Assembly (NCBI RefSeq): GCF_029910095.1
Contig: NZ_CP094526.1
Location: 5,332,001 to 5,396,000 of the forward strand
Origin: Bradyrhizobium sp. ISRA464
GTDB taxonomy: Bacteria > Pseudomonadota > Alphaproteobacteria > Rhizobiales > Xanthobacteraceae
Reading direction: 5' to 3'
Length of the DNA stretch: 64,000 bases
Shown: positions 1 to 8,824 of the stretch, piece by piece
Position numbering within the stretch: the stretch's first letter is position 1
Layout of the letters: each line of letters starts with the position of its first letter
The notes under the pieces: model-generated
Seen by the model: only the letters and a program-made list of their open reading frames with translations
What the model was told of the DNA's origin: nothing
Database searches by the model: none
Made by a program: the position numbers and the translations under genes

Positions 1-2768
1 CCGCTGCCCGGGGTGTAGACGAAGGTGTCGTTTCCCGCGCCTCCGAAAATCCAGTCGTTGCCGCCGCCGCCGTTGAGGACGTCGTCGCCGCTTGAGCCCA
101 CGATGCGGTTGGCCAGCTGATTGCCGGTGCCGCTGAGCCCGCCCATCATCATGGTCAGGTTTTCGACGTTGTCCGGCAGGGTATAGGAAGTCCAGGCTTC
201 GACACTGTCGATGCCGCCGCCGGGATTCTCGATGATCTTCTGGTTCGGGTTGTTGACGACGTAGGTGTCGTCACCGGTCCATCCGACCATCGTGTCGTCG
301 TAGTTGAACGCCGTGATCTTGTCGTTGGCCGAGGTCCCGTAGATCGTATGGCTGCTGGTGCTTCCGTTGATCCAGGATGTGATCAGGCCGCCGACCGGGA
401 GCGAACCAGGAAGCTGGAAATCGTCGCTGGTGAACGACGAGACCGTGGTGTTGCGCAAGACAAGAGTGTCCTGGCTCGTCAGCGCCAGATAGACGTCGTT
501 CCCGACCTGGGTCATCGCCGCCTGGATGTCGCTGAACGAGGTGAAGGCAAAGCCGTTGAGCTGGATGACGTCATGCCCTGCCCCCGAGCCCGGGGTGAAA
601 TCGGTGATGATGTCCGAACCGTCCCCGGCATTGAAGACGAACGTATCCGCGCCGCCGCCACCGGTCAGGATGTCATTGCCGAGCCCGCCGGTGATGACGT
701 TCGCGGCATCATTGCCGATGATGATGTTGGACTGCGAGTTACCGGTAGCGTTGATCGCAGCTGAACCGGTAAGCGTCAGGTTCTCGACATAGTCAGGAAG
801 CGTGTAGGTGACCGATGATTTCACCGTGTCAATGCCGCCACCATAGCTTTCGACGACCTTGGCGTTCGGGTCGGAGACGATATAGGTGTCGTCGCCGGCG
901 CCGCCGCTCATGGTGTCAGCGCCCCCCGCTCCGTCGATCAAATCGTTGCCCGATGTGCCGGTCAGGGTGTCCGCGCCCGCGGTTCCGGTGATCGTGTTGG
1001 TCGGCGCTCCGCTGGCGAGCAACGTATAGTTTGCAAGCGTGTATTCCGGCAGCTGATATGCGGTAATGGAATCGATCGATACGCTCGCCGTCGCGTCTGG
1101 GGCGGCATTGCCGGCCCAGCTCCCGCCCATGGCAAGGTTGGCAATCATGTACATCGCCGTGTTCATGTCGGAGGGTGTGGCCACCTGCCCCACCTCCGCA
1201 CCGTCAACGAAATAGGTCAACGTGTACGGCGTCCATTCGACCGCGAAAGTATGCTGGCCAGCGGTCAGATCGGCCGTATTCGCCCAATATCCCTGGGCAG
1301 GTGTGGTCGAGGATCGGAAACCCCAATGCGACTGATCGGGATGCGTGCCGAGCGCTTCGAGCACGTCGAGCTCCGTGGCGAGACCGTGCGGATTGGTGGG
1401 CAGCATCCAGAACGCAGGCCATGCGCCGGGCGTGCCGGACAGCGTAGCCGTCATTTGAAAATAGCCGTAGGTCTGGGCGAAGCTGTTCTGGCTCGAGATC
1501 ATACCCGACGAGAACTGGTGATTGCCGACATACGGCGCATCGCTCGCGGGCAGCGGCTGCGCGGTGATGACGAGATGGCCGTCCTGGATCGAGAATGGGT
1601 TGAGGCCGAGCGGCGCTGGCGCCTGGCTTCCCGGCAATCCCGAAAAGCTCGGGTCGACATAGACCTCCTGCTCACCCGAGAGCGAGTAACTCGCTGGGCC
1701 GCTCCAGGCATAGCTCGTGCGCCATGTCAGGTGCGGGTCCTGGCCCACTGAGAGCGTGTTGAAATCGTCGTTGAAGGTCTGCACCATATCAGTGCGCGGC
1801 TCGACGATATTGATGTTGGCCGCCGTGAAATCCCCGACCTTGGCATTATTCATCCTGATGGTTTCGCCGCTGCTGAGCGTGAGGACGGTATCGGTGCCGA
1901 CCTGCTTCATCGCGGCGGTGACGTCGGACAGCGTGTGGAAGCCGGTGCCATTGAGTTGCAGGATGTCGCCGCCGGCGCCTGTCTTGAAATCGGTGATAAC
2001 ATCGTTGCCGTTTCCGACAGCAATGACAAAGGTGTCGATGCCGCCGCCGCCGTTGAGCACGTCATTACCCTTGCCGCCATCGATGATGTTGTTGCCGGCG
2101 TTGCCGATGATAATGTTGTCGAGATCGTTGCCGGTCGCAGGCGATGAGTAGCTGCCCCCCAAAATCAGATTCTCGACATTGGGCGCATTGACGAGGCTGT
2201 AGCCGTCGATCATCCCGTCGTTGATCGTATCGATGCCCTGGCCGGGCTGTTCGACCACCTTGGTGTTGTGGTCGTACATGAAGTAGGTGTCGTCGCCCGC
2301 ACCTCCGATCAGGGTGACGCCGGTTCCAAGCGCCTGCAGGGAGTCGTTCATCGCACTGCCGGTCAGCGTGTCGCCGGCCTGGACCGTGAGCGCCGCCGTG
2401 TTCGGCGCGGCGCTGCCCTGAAGCGGATTGTCGAGCACGACATTGGAGGCGACAAGCGAGGAAAGCGCGACGTTCTGCAACGTCAGGGTTTCGGTGCTGG
2501 ACAGGGTGACGACCGTGTCGGTTCCCACCTGCCTGGCGGCGGCAAGAAAGCTTGCGAAGGTCGGAAACCCGTAGTTCTGAACCCGCAGGACATCACCGCC
2601 GACGCCGGCCTGAAAGTCGCTGATCGTGTCAGAGCCATACCCCTTCGAAATAGCGAAGATGTCGCTGCCGGCTCCGCCGGTGAGAAGATCGTTTCCAGTG
2701 CCTCCGAAGAGAATGTCTGATCCGGAAGTTCCGATGATAACACTCGCGTAGGTTGCGTTTACTGTCAT
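1..2768 (-). CDS. RTX-repeat secreted GH16 glycanase, 3' end outside window
   Basis: The reading frame runs from an ATG at 2768 off the left edge without a stop (922 codons visible). Calcium-binding RTX nonapeptide blocks lie at about residues 20-40 (GGTGNDLLTGG), 215-240, 635-665, 705-730 and beyond 890. A GH16 domain sits between them at about 326-573, with the catalytic motif ELDVLE near 465-470, which holds nucleophile and acid/base glutamates. There is no N-terminal signal peptide, which fits type I secretion through a C-terminal signal that would lie outside the window. Rhizobial ExsH, a secreted endoglycanase that shortens succinoglycan, has the same combination of RTX repeats and GH16; the equivalence here is inferred. 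The gene probably cleaves the polysaccharide made by this locus. The repeats differ enough to make simple assembly error unlikely. Confidence 0.9.
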   Translation of the reverse strand, partial: MTVNATYASVIIGTSGSDILFGGTGNDLLTGGAGSDIFAISKGYGSDTISDFQAGVGGDVLRVQNYGFPTFASFLAAARQVGTDTVVTLSSTETLTLQNVALSSLVASNVVLDNPLQGSAAPNTAALTVQAGDTLTGSAMNDSLQALGTGVTLIGGAGDDTYFMYDHNTKVVEQPGQGIDTINDGMIDGYSLVNAPNVENLILGGSYSSPATGNDLDNIIIGNAGNNIIDGGKGNDVLNGGGGIDTFVIAVGNGNDVITDFKTGAGGDILQLNGTGFHTLSDVTAAMKQVGTDTVLTLSSGETIRMNNAKVGDFTAANINIVEPRTDMVQTFNDDFNTLSVGQDPHLTWRTSYAWSGPASYSLSGEQEVYVDPSFSGLPGSQAPAPLGLNPFSIQDGHLVITAQPLPASDAPYVGNHQFSSGMISSQNSFAQTYGYFQMTATLSGTPGAWPAFWMLPTNPHGLATELDVLEALGTHPDQSHWGFRSSTTPAQGYWANTADLTAGQHTFAVEWTPYTLTYFVDGAEVGQVATPSDMNTAMYMIANLAMGGSWAGNAAPDATASVSIDSITAYQLPEYTLANYTLLASGAPTNTITGTAGADTLTGTSGNDLIDGAGGADTMSGGAGDDTYIVSDPNAKVVESYGGGIDTVKSSVTYTLPDYVENLTLTGSAAINATGNSQSNIIIGNDAANVITGGLGNDILTGGGGADTFVFNAGDGSDIITDFTPGSGAGHDVIQLNGFAFTSFSDIQAAMTQVGNDVYLALTSQDTLVLRNTTVSSFTSDDFQLPGSLPVGGLITSWINGSTSSHTIYGTSANDKITAFNYDDTMVGWTGDDTYVVNNPNQKIIENPGGGIDSVEAWTSYTLPDNVENLTMMMGGLSGTGNQLANRIVGSSGDDVLNGGGGNDWIFGGAGNDTFVYTPGS

Positions 2769-2960
2769 GATGGCTACTGTGCTCCTTTGCACTCACACCC
2801 ATCACGAAGGCGTTCAAGCCGGCTTACGAACTTCGAAACAAATTGAAGCATGCGTCTGAATGCACGGACTCACGTGCAACCGAGTTGCGAGAAGTTCCTC
2901 TATGGGAACAAACGCGCCGATGACGCCGCGCTCTGTAGCCGAGCTCTCAGTCTTGATCTA

Positions 2961-2978
2961 ACCCGTAGTGCTACGGGT
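2961..2978. promoter_or_regulatory. Perfect 18-bp dyad upstream of the RTX glycanase
   Basis: ACCCGTAG-TG-CTACGGGT is a perfect inverted repeat with a 2-base centre, in the 295-base gap between the ABC exporter (ends 3064) and the RTX glycanase start (2768), about 190 bases upstream of the latter. Its size resembles LuxR/TraR-type boxes, and the half site ACC(C)GTAG looks like the Vibrio lux-box half ACCTGTA. No T run follows it, so an operator is favoured over a terminator. The binding protein is unknown. Confidence 0.4.
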
Positions 2979-3063
2979 GAGGAAATGATCGCGCCGTGTC
3001 GACGGCATGGCCGTGGAATCTCCGACCTCATAATCCGCGCCAAACTGTCGCGCGACGGTCAGC

Positions 3064-4896
3064 TCAAGGCGCGGCCCGGACGGCTCCCAAGCGAAGGTTC
3101 CGGGAAAAGAGATTACTGGAGTCCGCGAGCAACCTCGCCGGGGGCCCTTCCGCGCAAACCCGACCACCCTCGAGGCACACCACGTGATCCGCGTCGAGCA
3201 CCGACTCCAGCCGGTGGGTAATGAGCAGCAAGGTCCGGCCGTTGAGCTGCTGCTGGATGGCGCGCTTGACACTGTCCTCCAACGAGCGATCGAGAGCGCT
3301 CATGGCCTCGTCAAGAATCAGGAACTCAGGCTTGCGTACGATCGCGCGGGCAAGGCCAAGGCGCTGGCGTTGTCCGCCCGAAAAGCGCGTGCCGTGCTGC
3401 CCGATCCAGGAGTCGTACTTGTCGGGCAACGCCTCAACGATTTCCGAAATACCTGCGACGCGCAACGCGTGCAAAATCTCCGCCTCCGACGCGTCGTTCT
3501 TGGACATGCGCACATTGTCGATCACCGTGCCTTCGACGAGGTCGACGTCCTGGCCGGCAATCGCGAGCAGGCCAAGCCATTCCGGTCGGCGGAGATCCTC
3601 GATGGGGCGACCATCGACAAGGATGCATCCCTCGGTCGCCGAATAAAGACCGAGCAGAAGGTTCACGATCGTGGTCTTGCCCGCCCCGCTCGCACCAACG
3701 AGCGCGGTGATCTTACCTGCCGGAATGTCAAAGGAGACGTCGCGAAGCGCCGGATCGGATCCAGCATCGTAGCGGAAGGTGACGTTGCGGAACGAGATCC
3801 TGTCGCCCAGCCTGTCGATCGCAAGGTGTCCGGGCTTCGGATATTCCTTGTCGTCCTTCGCCAGCATGAGACGGATGGAGCGCAGCTGCGGTTCGATCTG
3901 CGCCATGTACAGCAGGCTGGTCTCCAGCTCGCGCATATGCGGCTGCAACCGATAGAGCAAGGCAACCGCTGTAAGACTGGTCGCAAACCCGATTCCCCAC
4001 ATATTGGCGGACGCGATGACGAGGCAGAGCACCACGAGGTATCCCACTTCCGTAAGCGGAGACACCAGCGCGGACAGGCGCGCGAGTCCCAGCGCGACCC
4101 GGCGCGCCTCCGCCGACGCACCCTCGAAACGCTCCTGGTGCACCTTCTCCTGGCCATACGCACGGATCGTCCGCATACCCTGAAGGGTCATCAGCATGTG
4201 CTCTCCCAGTCTCTGGTGAACCAGCTTCACTCCGCTGCCGAGTTCCTGCATCGGCCTGGAAAGGTGACGCATCCCGGCGGATACGGCCATGGATGCCGCG
4301 ATTGCGATCACCGTAATCTTCACCGAAAGCGCAAGAAGAAACGACAGGAAGAGAACGATCGAGCAGGAGCTGACGATGATGCGGGTCAGGTTGCTGTAGG
4401 CTCCGGAGATCAACCATGTCTCGGTCCCAAGAACCTCCATCAGGTAGGCTTCGTCATGGCGCTGAAAGAACGAATATGAGGTCGACAGATATTGCAGATG
4501 GACGCGGTTGCGCGCGACTTCATTGATCTGCTCGCCGACATGGGCGCTGATCAGCGTATTGGCGAAGGCGAGCGCGCCGCGCACAATGATGAGAAGAAGC
4601 ACCACCAGAGCGGTCTCAGTCGAGCTGTGAAACCAGCTGGTCGCATGCCGGAGCGCATCGCCCAGAATGCCGCTCGTCGACGTCGCGAGTTCCACCTGCC
4701 CCATCGCAAGATAGAAGAAGAGCAGCACCAGCGTGATCCCGACCGTCTCGGCCAGCGATGACGCCACGCCAAGGACGATCAGCAGCGGCGTCGCCCAACG
4801 CGGCAACGGTGCCACCTTGAGGAGCCGCCACAGTTCGGCCAATGCCGCGCGCCGCGCGGCTCTCGGCCTCTTCATATCGTCTGTGTTTTCTGCCAT
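3064..4896 (-). CDS. ABC exporter with fused membrane and ATPase domains
   Basis: This 610-residue half-transporter has an N-terminal membrane domain (about residues 35-330, with several hydrophobic helices) and a C-terminal nucleotide-binding domain. Visible motifs are Walker A GASGAGKTT near 399, signature FSGGQRQRLGLARA near 502, Walker B FLILDEAMSALD near 525 and the H-loop ITHR. It belongs to the MsbA/lipid-exporter-like ABC families and probably moves a lipid-linked saccharide or another polysaccharide precursor across the inner membrane. It is the last gene of the 10979-3064 chain. A start at 4896 overlaps the upstream glycosyltransferase by 25 bases; an internal ATG at 4875 would give the 4-base ATGA overlap seen elsewhere in this operon and may be the true start. 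No adaptor protein lies beside it, so it is not an obvious type I secretion ATPase for the RTX glycanase. Confidence 0.85.
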   Translation of the reverse strand: MAENTDDMKRPRAARRAALAELWRLLKVAPLPRWATPLLIVLGVASSLAETVGITLVLLFFYLAMGQVELATSTSGILGDALRHATSWFHSSTETALVVLLLIIVRGALAFANTLISAHVGEQINEVARNRVHLQYLSTSYSFFQRHDEAYLMEVLGTETWLISGAYSNLTRIIVSSCSIVLFLSFLLALSVKITVIAIAASMAVSAGMRHLSRPMQELGSGVKLVHQRLGEHMLMTLQGMRTIRAYGQEKVHQERFEGASAEARRVALGLARLSALVSPLTEVGYLVVLCLVIASANMWGIGFATSLTAVALLYRLQPHMRELETSLLYMAQIEPQLRSIRLMLAKDDKEYPKPGHLAIDRLGDRISFRNVTFRYDAGSDPALRDVSFDIPAGKITALVGASGAGKTTIVNLLLGLYSATEGCILVDGRPIEDLRRPEWLGLLAIAGQDVDLVEGTVIDNVRMSKNDASEAEILHALRVAGISEIVEALPDKYDSWIGQHGTRFSGGQRQRLGLARAIVRKPEFLILDEAMSALDRSLEDSVKRAIQQQLNGRTLLLITHRLESVLDADHVVCLEGGRVCAEGPPARLLADSSNLFSRNLRLGAVRAAP

Positions 4897-5888
4897 CGGG
4901 ATTGACTGGGATCACCGATCAGGAATGACGGCGATGGCCGTCGGAGCTTTCTGTGCCGCAGACTGCGGACCGTCCACCACACCGCGGAGACGATGTCCCG
5001 CGGCAGGTCAAGCACAGCGACCTTGACCGCCAGCGCGGGATTTCGCCCGAACAGCAGCATGAAGACCGGTGCAAAGTAACCCACACGACCACCAGTCAAC
5101 GCTCTTCGAAGCAGCCACCGGGCGTAATTGCTGATTCCGCGATCCAGCAAGGCAATGCGATCGGGATGTCGAGCCGCCATCTCATCGGCAACCAGCATCC
5201 AGGAGCGGAACATCCGCGTCATGTCACTGGACATGTTGTTCGGCAGATAGCGGTAGCCGATCTCATATTCGGGAACCACCGCGAAGTGATAGCTTTCCGC
5301 GACGCGGCAATAAAACAGCAGATCTTCGCAACCCTGAGCGCCCGATGCCCGCAGGCCGCTCTCGAATCCGCGCGCCGCGATCAAGGCTTCTCTGCGGACC
5401 ATTGCCGAACTTCCGTTGCCGATGAAATTGCTCTCGAACAGATAGTCCAGCACGTCGCCGGCATGAAACACGGGATCGGATTTCACGCTCACGCGGCTCT
5501 TCGCGTCGATCCAGGCGTACCAGCTGTAGACGAGGCCCGTTTTCTCTCCCCCGTCAATCATGGCCTGGAGCTGCCGCTCGATCTTGCCCGGCGCCCACAG
5601 GTCATCGGCGTCGATGAACGCGATGAATTCCGCACGCGCGGCCTGCCACCCGGCATTGCGAGCGGCCGCCACACCGGCGTTATCCTGCCTGATGATCGTG
5701 ATACGCGGATCGCGGTCCGCATGCCGCTCCGCGACCGCGACCGTGTCGTCTGTGGATCCATCGTCCACCACGATGATCTCGAGCCGCTCGTGTGACTGCG
5801 ACCGGACGCTGCAAAGCGTCTCGTCGATCGTCGCCTCGGCGTTGAACGCTGGAATGACGACACTGACCAGGCACGTACTTGTACTCAT
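4872..5888 (-). CDS. Family 2 glycosyltransferase
   Basis: This is a 338-residue GT-A enzyme that should transfer a sugar from a nucleotide donor to the growing lipid-linked repeat unit on the cytoplasmic side. The N-terminus has the GT2 signature VSVVIPAFNAEATI, then VVDDGSTDDT and the metal-binding FIDADD at about 90-100. The start at 5888 is chosen because its ATG overlaps the stop of the upstream fusion gene (ATGA); an ATG six codons earlier lies inside that gene. The acceptor and donor cannot be read from sequence. The C-terminal third is less conserved and contains a hydrophobic patch that may touch the membrane. Confidence 0.85.
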   Translation of the reverse strand: MSTSTCLVSVVIPAFNAEATIDETLCSVRSQSHERLEIIVVDDGSTDDTVAVAERHADRDPRITIIRQDNAGVAAARNAGWQAARAEFIAFIDADDLWAPGKIERQLQAMIDGGEKTGLVYSWYAWIDAKSRVSVKSDPVFHAGDVLDYLFESNFIGNGSSAMVRREALIAARGFESGLRASGAQGCEDLLFYCRVAESYHFAVVPEYEIGYRYLPNNMSSDMTRMFRSWMLVADEMAARHPDRIALLDRGISNYARWLLRRALTGGRVGYFAPVFMLLFGRNPALAVKVAVLDLPRDIVSAVWWTVRSLRHRKLRRPSPSFLIGDPSQSRWQKTQTI

Positions 5889-8824
5889 TGATACCGCTCC
5901 AAGCACTGCACAAACGCCCCCAGACTTTGGTCGCCCCTCACTTCGATGCGCGGAAGGTCGAGCAAGTCATCCTGCAACCCGGCGGCCCGATCGACCGTGT
6001 TGAATATGGCCTTATAGCCGCACTCCGCCGCTAAAATTCTGAACCGCTGGTCGGTGCATCCAAACGGAGCCGCAAGCGACGTCGTCGGGCGCTCCAGCCA
6101 GGTCTCGAGCTGGATCCGTGACCGCAGTAATTCTTCGGCTAGTTCCGAGCTTGAAAGCCTATCGCTGCGAGGATGGCGCGCGAGGTGACTGCCAAACATC
6201 GCGCCTTCGCCGGCAAGCGCGATGATCCTGCCGGCATCCATCAGCGGCGCCGGCGTTCCGAACGATGCGTCCCACTCGGCTCGCGCGCCAACCAGATCAG
6301 TGACAATGAACACTTCCGCGGAGAGGTCATTGGCTTTCAGTATGGGCCACGCCTGTTCGGCAAAATCCTGATATCCGTCGTCGAAGGTGATCAGCAGCGG
6401 CCTGCCTTCAAACGGGTGGCTGTTGGCCACAAACCATGCCAGCTGCTCCGAGTTGATTGTGTGGTAGCCATTTCTCCGTAACCACAACATCTGCGCGGCA
6501 AAGGCATCCGGATCGACACGATAGCGCGCAAGCTGCTCCGGCCCATCGGTTGCGACTCGATGGTACATCAGGACCGGAACGTGCGAGCGTCTTTCCGATT
6601 GCAGGACTTCCGATCGCCGCCTGACGGCGCCATTCCGCACGACAAATCGCGCGACCTCCCTTTCGATAGGCGCATCAATTTGCGCAACCGTCACCTGCGG
6701 CTCGGGCGCAACCTCGTCAGGCGCAAGGCGCCGGTAGCGATCGACGCGATAGAGCTCGGTCTGTATCGATGCCTCAAGCGCGAGCTCGGGCAACTTTCCC
6801 ATCACCCGTGCAATCGTCTCAGCTCCGTACGGATTTTCCCAATCGAATCCGGTACGAGACGTATCGTCCTTCAGGACGTAACTGTGCGCAGTGATGAGAT
6901 GCCCGCCGGGACGCAAGGCTCGCGCGATCCTCTGCGCAACGCGCGCCAGCTCCGCCTCGTCATCCAGGTAGTAAAGCACCTCGGAGCAACAGATGAGATC
7001 CATCGCATCGGGGAGACGGTCGGCCGATAGATCAAGCTTGGCGAAATCCGCGTTGCGGATTCCGTTACAGCGCAAGCGAGCCCGCGCGAGCGCTGTCGAT
7101 GAAATATCGGATGCCAGGAGATGCCCGACCTTCGGCGCCAGCTGCCGGCTGAAATGGCCTTCCGCGCATGCCAGCTCGATCGCACGTTCCGGCCGCTCAG
7201 GCGGCAACAACTCCAGTTGCCGACGGTACTTCTCCTGCTCATAGGGCGAGCCGTAGTTCCATGGATCCTCTCTTTGAAAGAACCTCTCCCAGAACACCTC
7301 ACGTCCAATGTCGCATGGACCTCCTTCGACAGCATGGCTCTCACTGCTGCCCGTGCCCGGTACCAGCGCGCTGGGCACAGAGCGCGATTTCGCTTCGCTC
7401 GCTATGCGTTCCTGCAACACCTGCAGCCGGTGCCGGTGGCTATCCGGCTCGCTCCGCGCGGGCTTCCGAACTCGCCTTATCAACCTGGCGGGCCGGCTCA
7501 GATGTCGAAGTCGCCAGCCCCTGCCCATAGGCAAATGGGTGAGGTGTTCGCGAATCAGCTTCACCCAGAATTCGAAATCCACGGCTCCGATCAATCCGAC
7601 ATCGAGCAAGGCCAAGACTTGCGGTCCATCGCACATGTAGATGTAGAGCCGGTCGACATGACGGGACGGGTAAAACGCGGGAAGCTGCTGAAGGTCGACG
7701 CGGAGACCCAGTGTCAGGGCAAGTTCGCGCGGCGCCGAGAGGTCATCATAGTCGAGCAGGATGCGCTCGAACCGATACTGGATCTTTCGAGCTTCTGCCG
7801 GATCACTCCAGACTTGCCCGATTGCAGTGATCAGCTCGGTCACATGCTCGCCAAACTCCCGCCAGCGACCTGCCAATCTCGCCGGCGTTGCACGAGCCCC
7901 GACTGAGACTGAGTCCAGCAAGCTATAAGCAATCTGATCGGCCGCGGTTGTCGATTGCGGTATATCGGCAAGCACCGCTCGTGAAAGGCCGCCCCTGTTC
8001 CCTCGAGCGCAGTCGATGCCGCAGCACCAAAGCGCGAAATAGGCATGCGCTGCCGCTTGCGACCTGCCGAAAGCGGCCGATGCCCCGTTCTGATGCTCCG
8101 GCGCCGCATTCTCCACACGTTGATCGGTAGAGAATCCACGAGCAATAACAGCATTCCCGTCAGCCAGCATTTGCCGGACGTCGCCGGACAACGAATGCTC
8201 GCTCGACCAATAGTAACTGAGCAACTCATCGACATGTATCCAGTTGCCGCCGGTTCGCGCGATCCGCTGCCACAGATCCCATTCCTCGCAGGTTCGAAGA
8301 TTGGCATCAAAACCGCCAACCGCCATGACTGCGCTTCTTTTGACAAGGACACCGTGAACGGCAACGGGACAACTGCGCGCGAACGCTTCGAATGGATTGG
8401 CCGCAACCGCCGCATTACGATAGCGAGGCGTCTGTTCGCCATCAGGCATCACGCGACAATGATCACAGCAAGCAGTGATCGCGGAAGGATCTTCGTCCAG
8501 CGCCGCGTTCATTTTGATCAGGAATTGCGCGTCAATCCAGTCGTCGCTGTCGAGGAATAGAAGCCGCTCGCCGCTCGCGCGGGATAGACCGACATTGCGG
8601 GCCGTCGATACGCCTCGCCCGCCGGACCTCAGCAACGCGAACCGGGTGTCTCGCGCGGCATATCCCGCAACGATTGCATGCGTCGCATCGACGGAACCGT
8701 CATCTACAATCAGCGCTTCCCATCCGGGGTCGGTCTGGGCCAACAGGCTTTCAAGCGTTCTGGCGATGGTTTTCTCAGCATCGCGAGCAGGGATTACGAT
8801 CGAGGTGAGTGAGCTGGCCATCAT
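5885..8824 (-). CDS. Fusion: GT2 + SAM methyltransferase + NodB-type deacetylase
   Basis: This 979-residue protein combines three enzymes. Residues 1-250 are a GT2 domain (TSIVIPARDAEKT, VDDGSVDAT, LFLDSDDW). Residues about 510-700 are a class I methyltransferase of NodS-like appearance, beginning EVFWERFFQREDPWNYGSPYE with AIELACAEGHFS near 546. Residues about 745-975 are a polysaccharide deacetylase with LITFDDGYQD near 811, the metal motif SHLARHP and a PFG motif 3. The 250-510 linker is unassigned. The start at 8824 overlaps the previous stop (ATGA) and is preceded by AAGGGGA; a longer frame to 8950 lies inside the neighbour. It probably adds a residue and then N- or O-methylates and deacetylates it, but the substrate is unknown. 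The domain calls are firm; the coupling of the activities is inferred. Confidence 0.88.
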   Translation of the reverse strand: MMASSLTSIVIPARDAEKTIARTLESLLAQTDPGWEALIVDDGSVDATHAIVAGYAARDTRFALLRSGGRGVSTARNVGLSRASGERLLFLDSDDWIDAQFLIKMNAALDEDPSAITACCDHCRVMPDGEQTPRYRNAAVAANPFEAFARSCPVAVHGVLVKRSAVMAVGGFDANLRTCEEWDLWQRIARTGGNWIHVDELLSYYWSSEHSLSGDVRQMLADGNAVIARGFSTDQRVENAAPEHQNGASAAFGRSQAAAHAYFALWCCGIDCARGNRGGLSRAVLADIPQSTTAADQIAYSLLDSVSVGARATPARLAGRWREFGEHVTELITAIGQVWSDPAEARKIQYRFERILLDYDDLSAPRELALTLGLRVDLQQLPAFYPSRHVDRLYIYMCDGPQVLALLDVGLIGAVDFEFWVKLIREHLTHLPMGRGWRLRHLSRPARLIRRVRKPARSEPDSHRHRLQVLQERIASEAKSRSVPSALVPGTGSSESHAVEGGPCDIGREVFWERFFQREDPWNYGSPYEQEKYRRQLELLPPERPERAIELACAEGHFSRQLAPKVGHLLASDISSTALARARLRCNGIRNADFAKLDLSADRLPDAMDLICCSEVLYYLDDEAELARVAQRIARALRPGGHLITAHSYVLKDDTSRTGFDWENPYGAETIARVMGKLPELALEASIQTELYRVDRYRRLAPDEVAPEPQVTVAQIDAPIEREVARFVVRNGAVRRRSEVLQSERRSHVPVLMYHRVATDGPEQLARYRVDPDAFAAQMLWLRRNGYHTINSEQLAWFVANSHPFEGRPLLITFDDGYQDFAEQAWPILKANDLSAEVFIVTDLVGARAEWDASFGTPAPLMDAGRIIALAGEGAMFGSHLARHPRSDRLSSSELAEELLRSRIQLETWLERPTTSLAAPFGCTDQRFRILAAECGYKAIFNTVDRAAGLQDDLLDLPRIEVRGDQSLGAFVQCLERYQ

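Noticed and set aside
3184..4479. 431-codon frame on the plus strand opposite the ABC exporter
   Set aside because: It mirrors the GC-rich third positions of the real gene; it has no family motifs and many charged low-complexity residues.
3064..4896. Type I secretion ATPase for the RTX glycanase
   Set aside because: No adaptor gene is adjacent and the operon is glycosyltransferases; kept only as an alternative.
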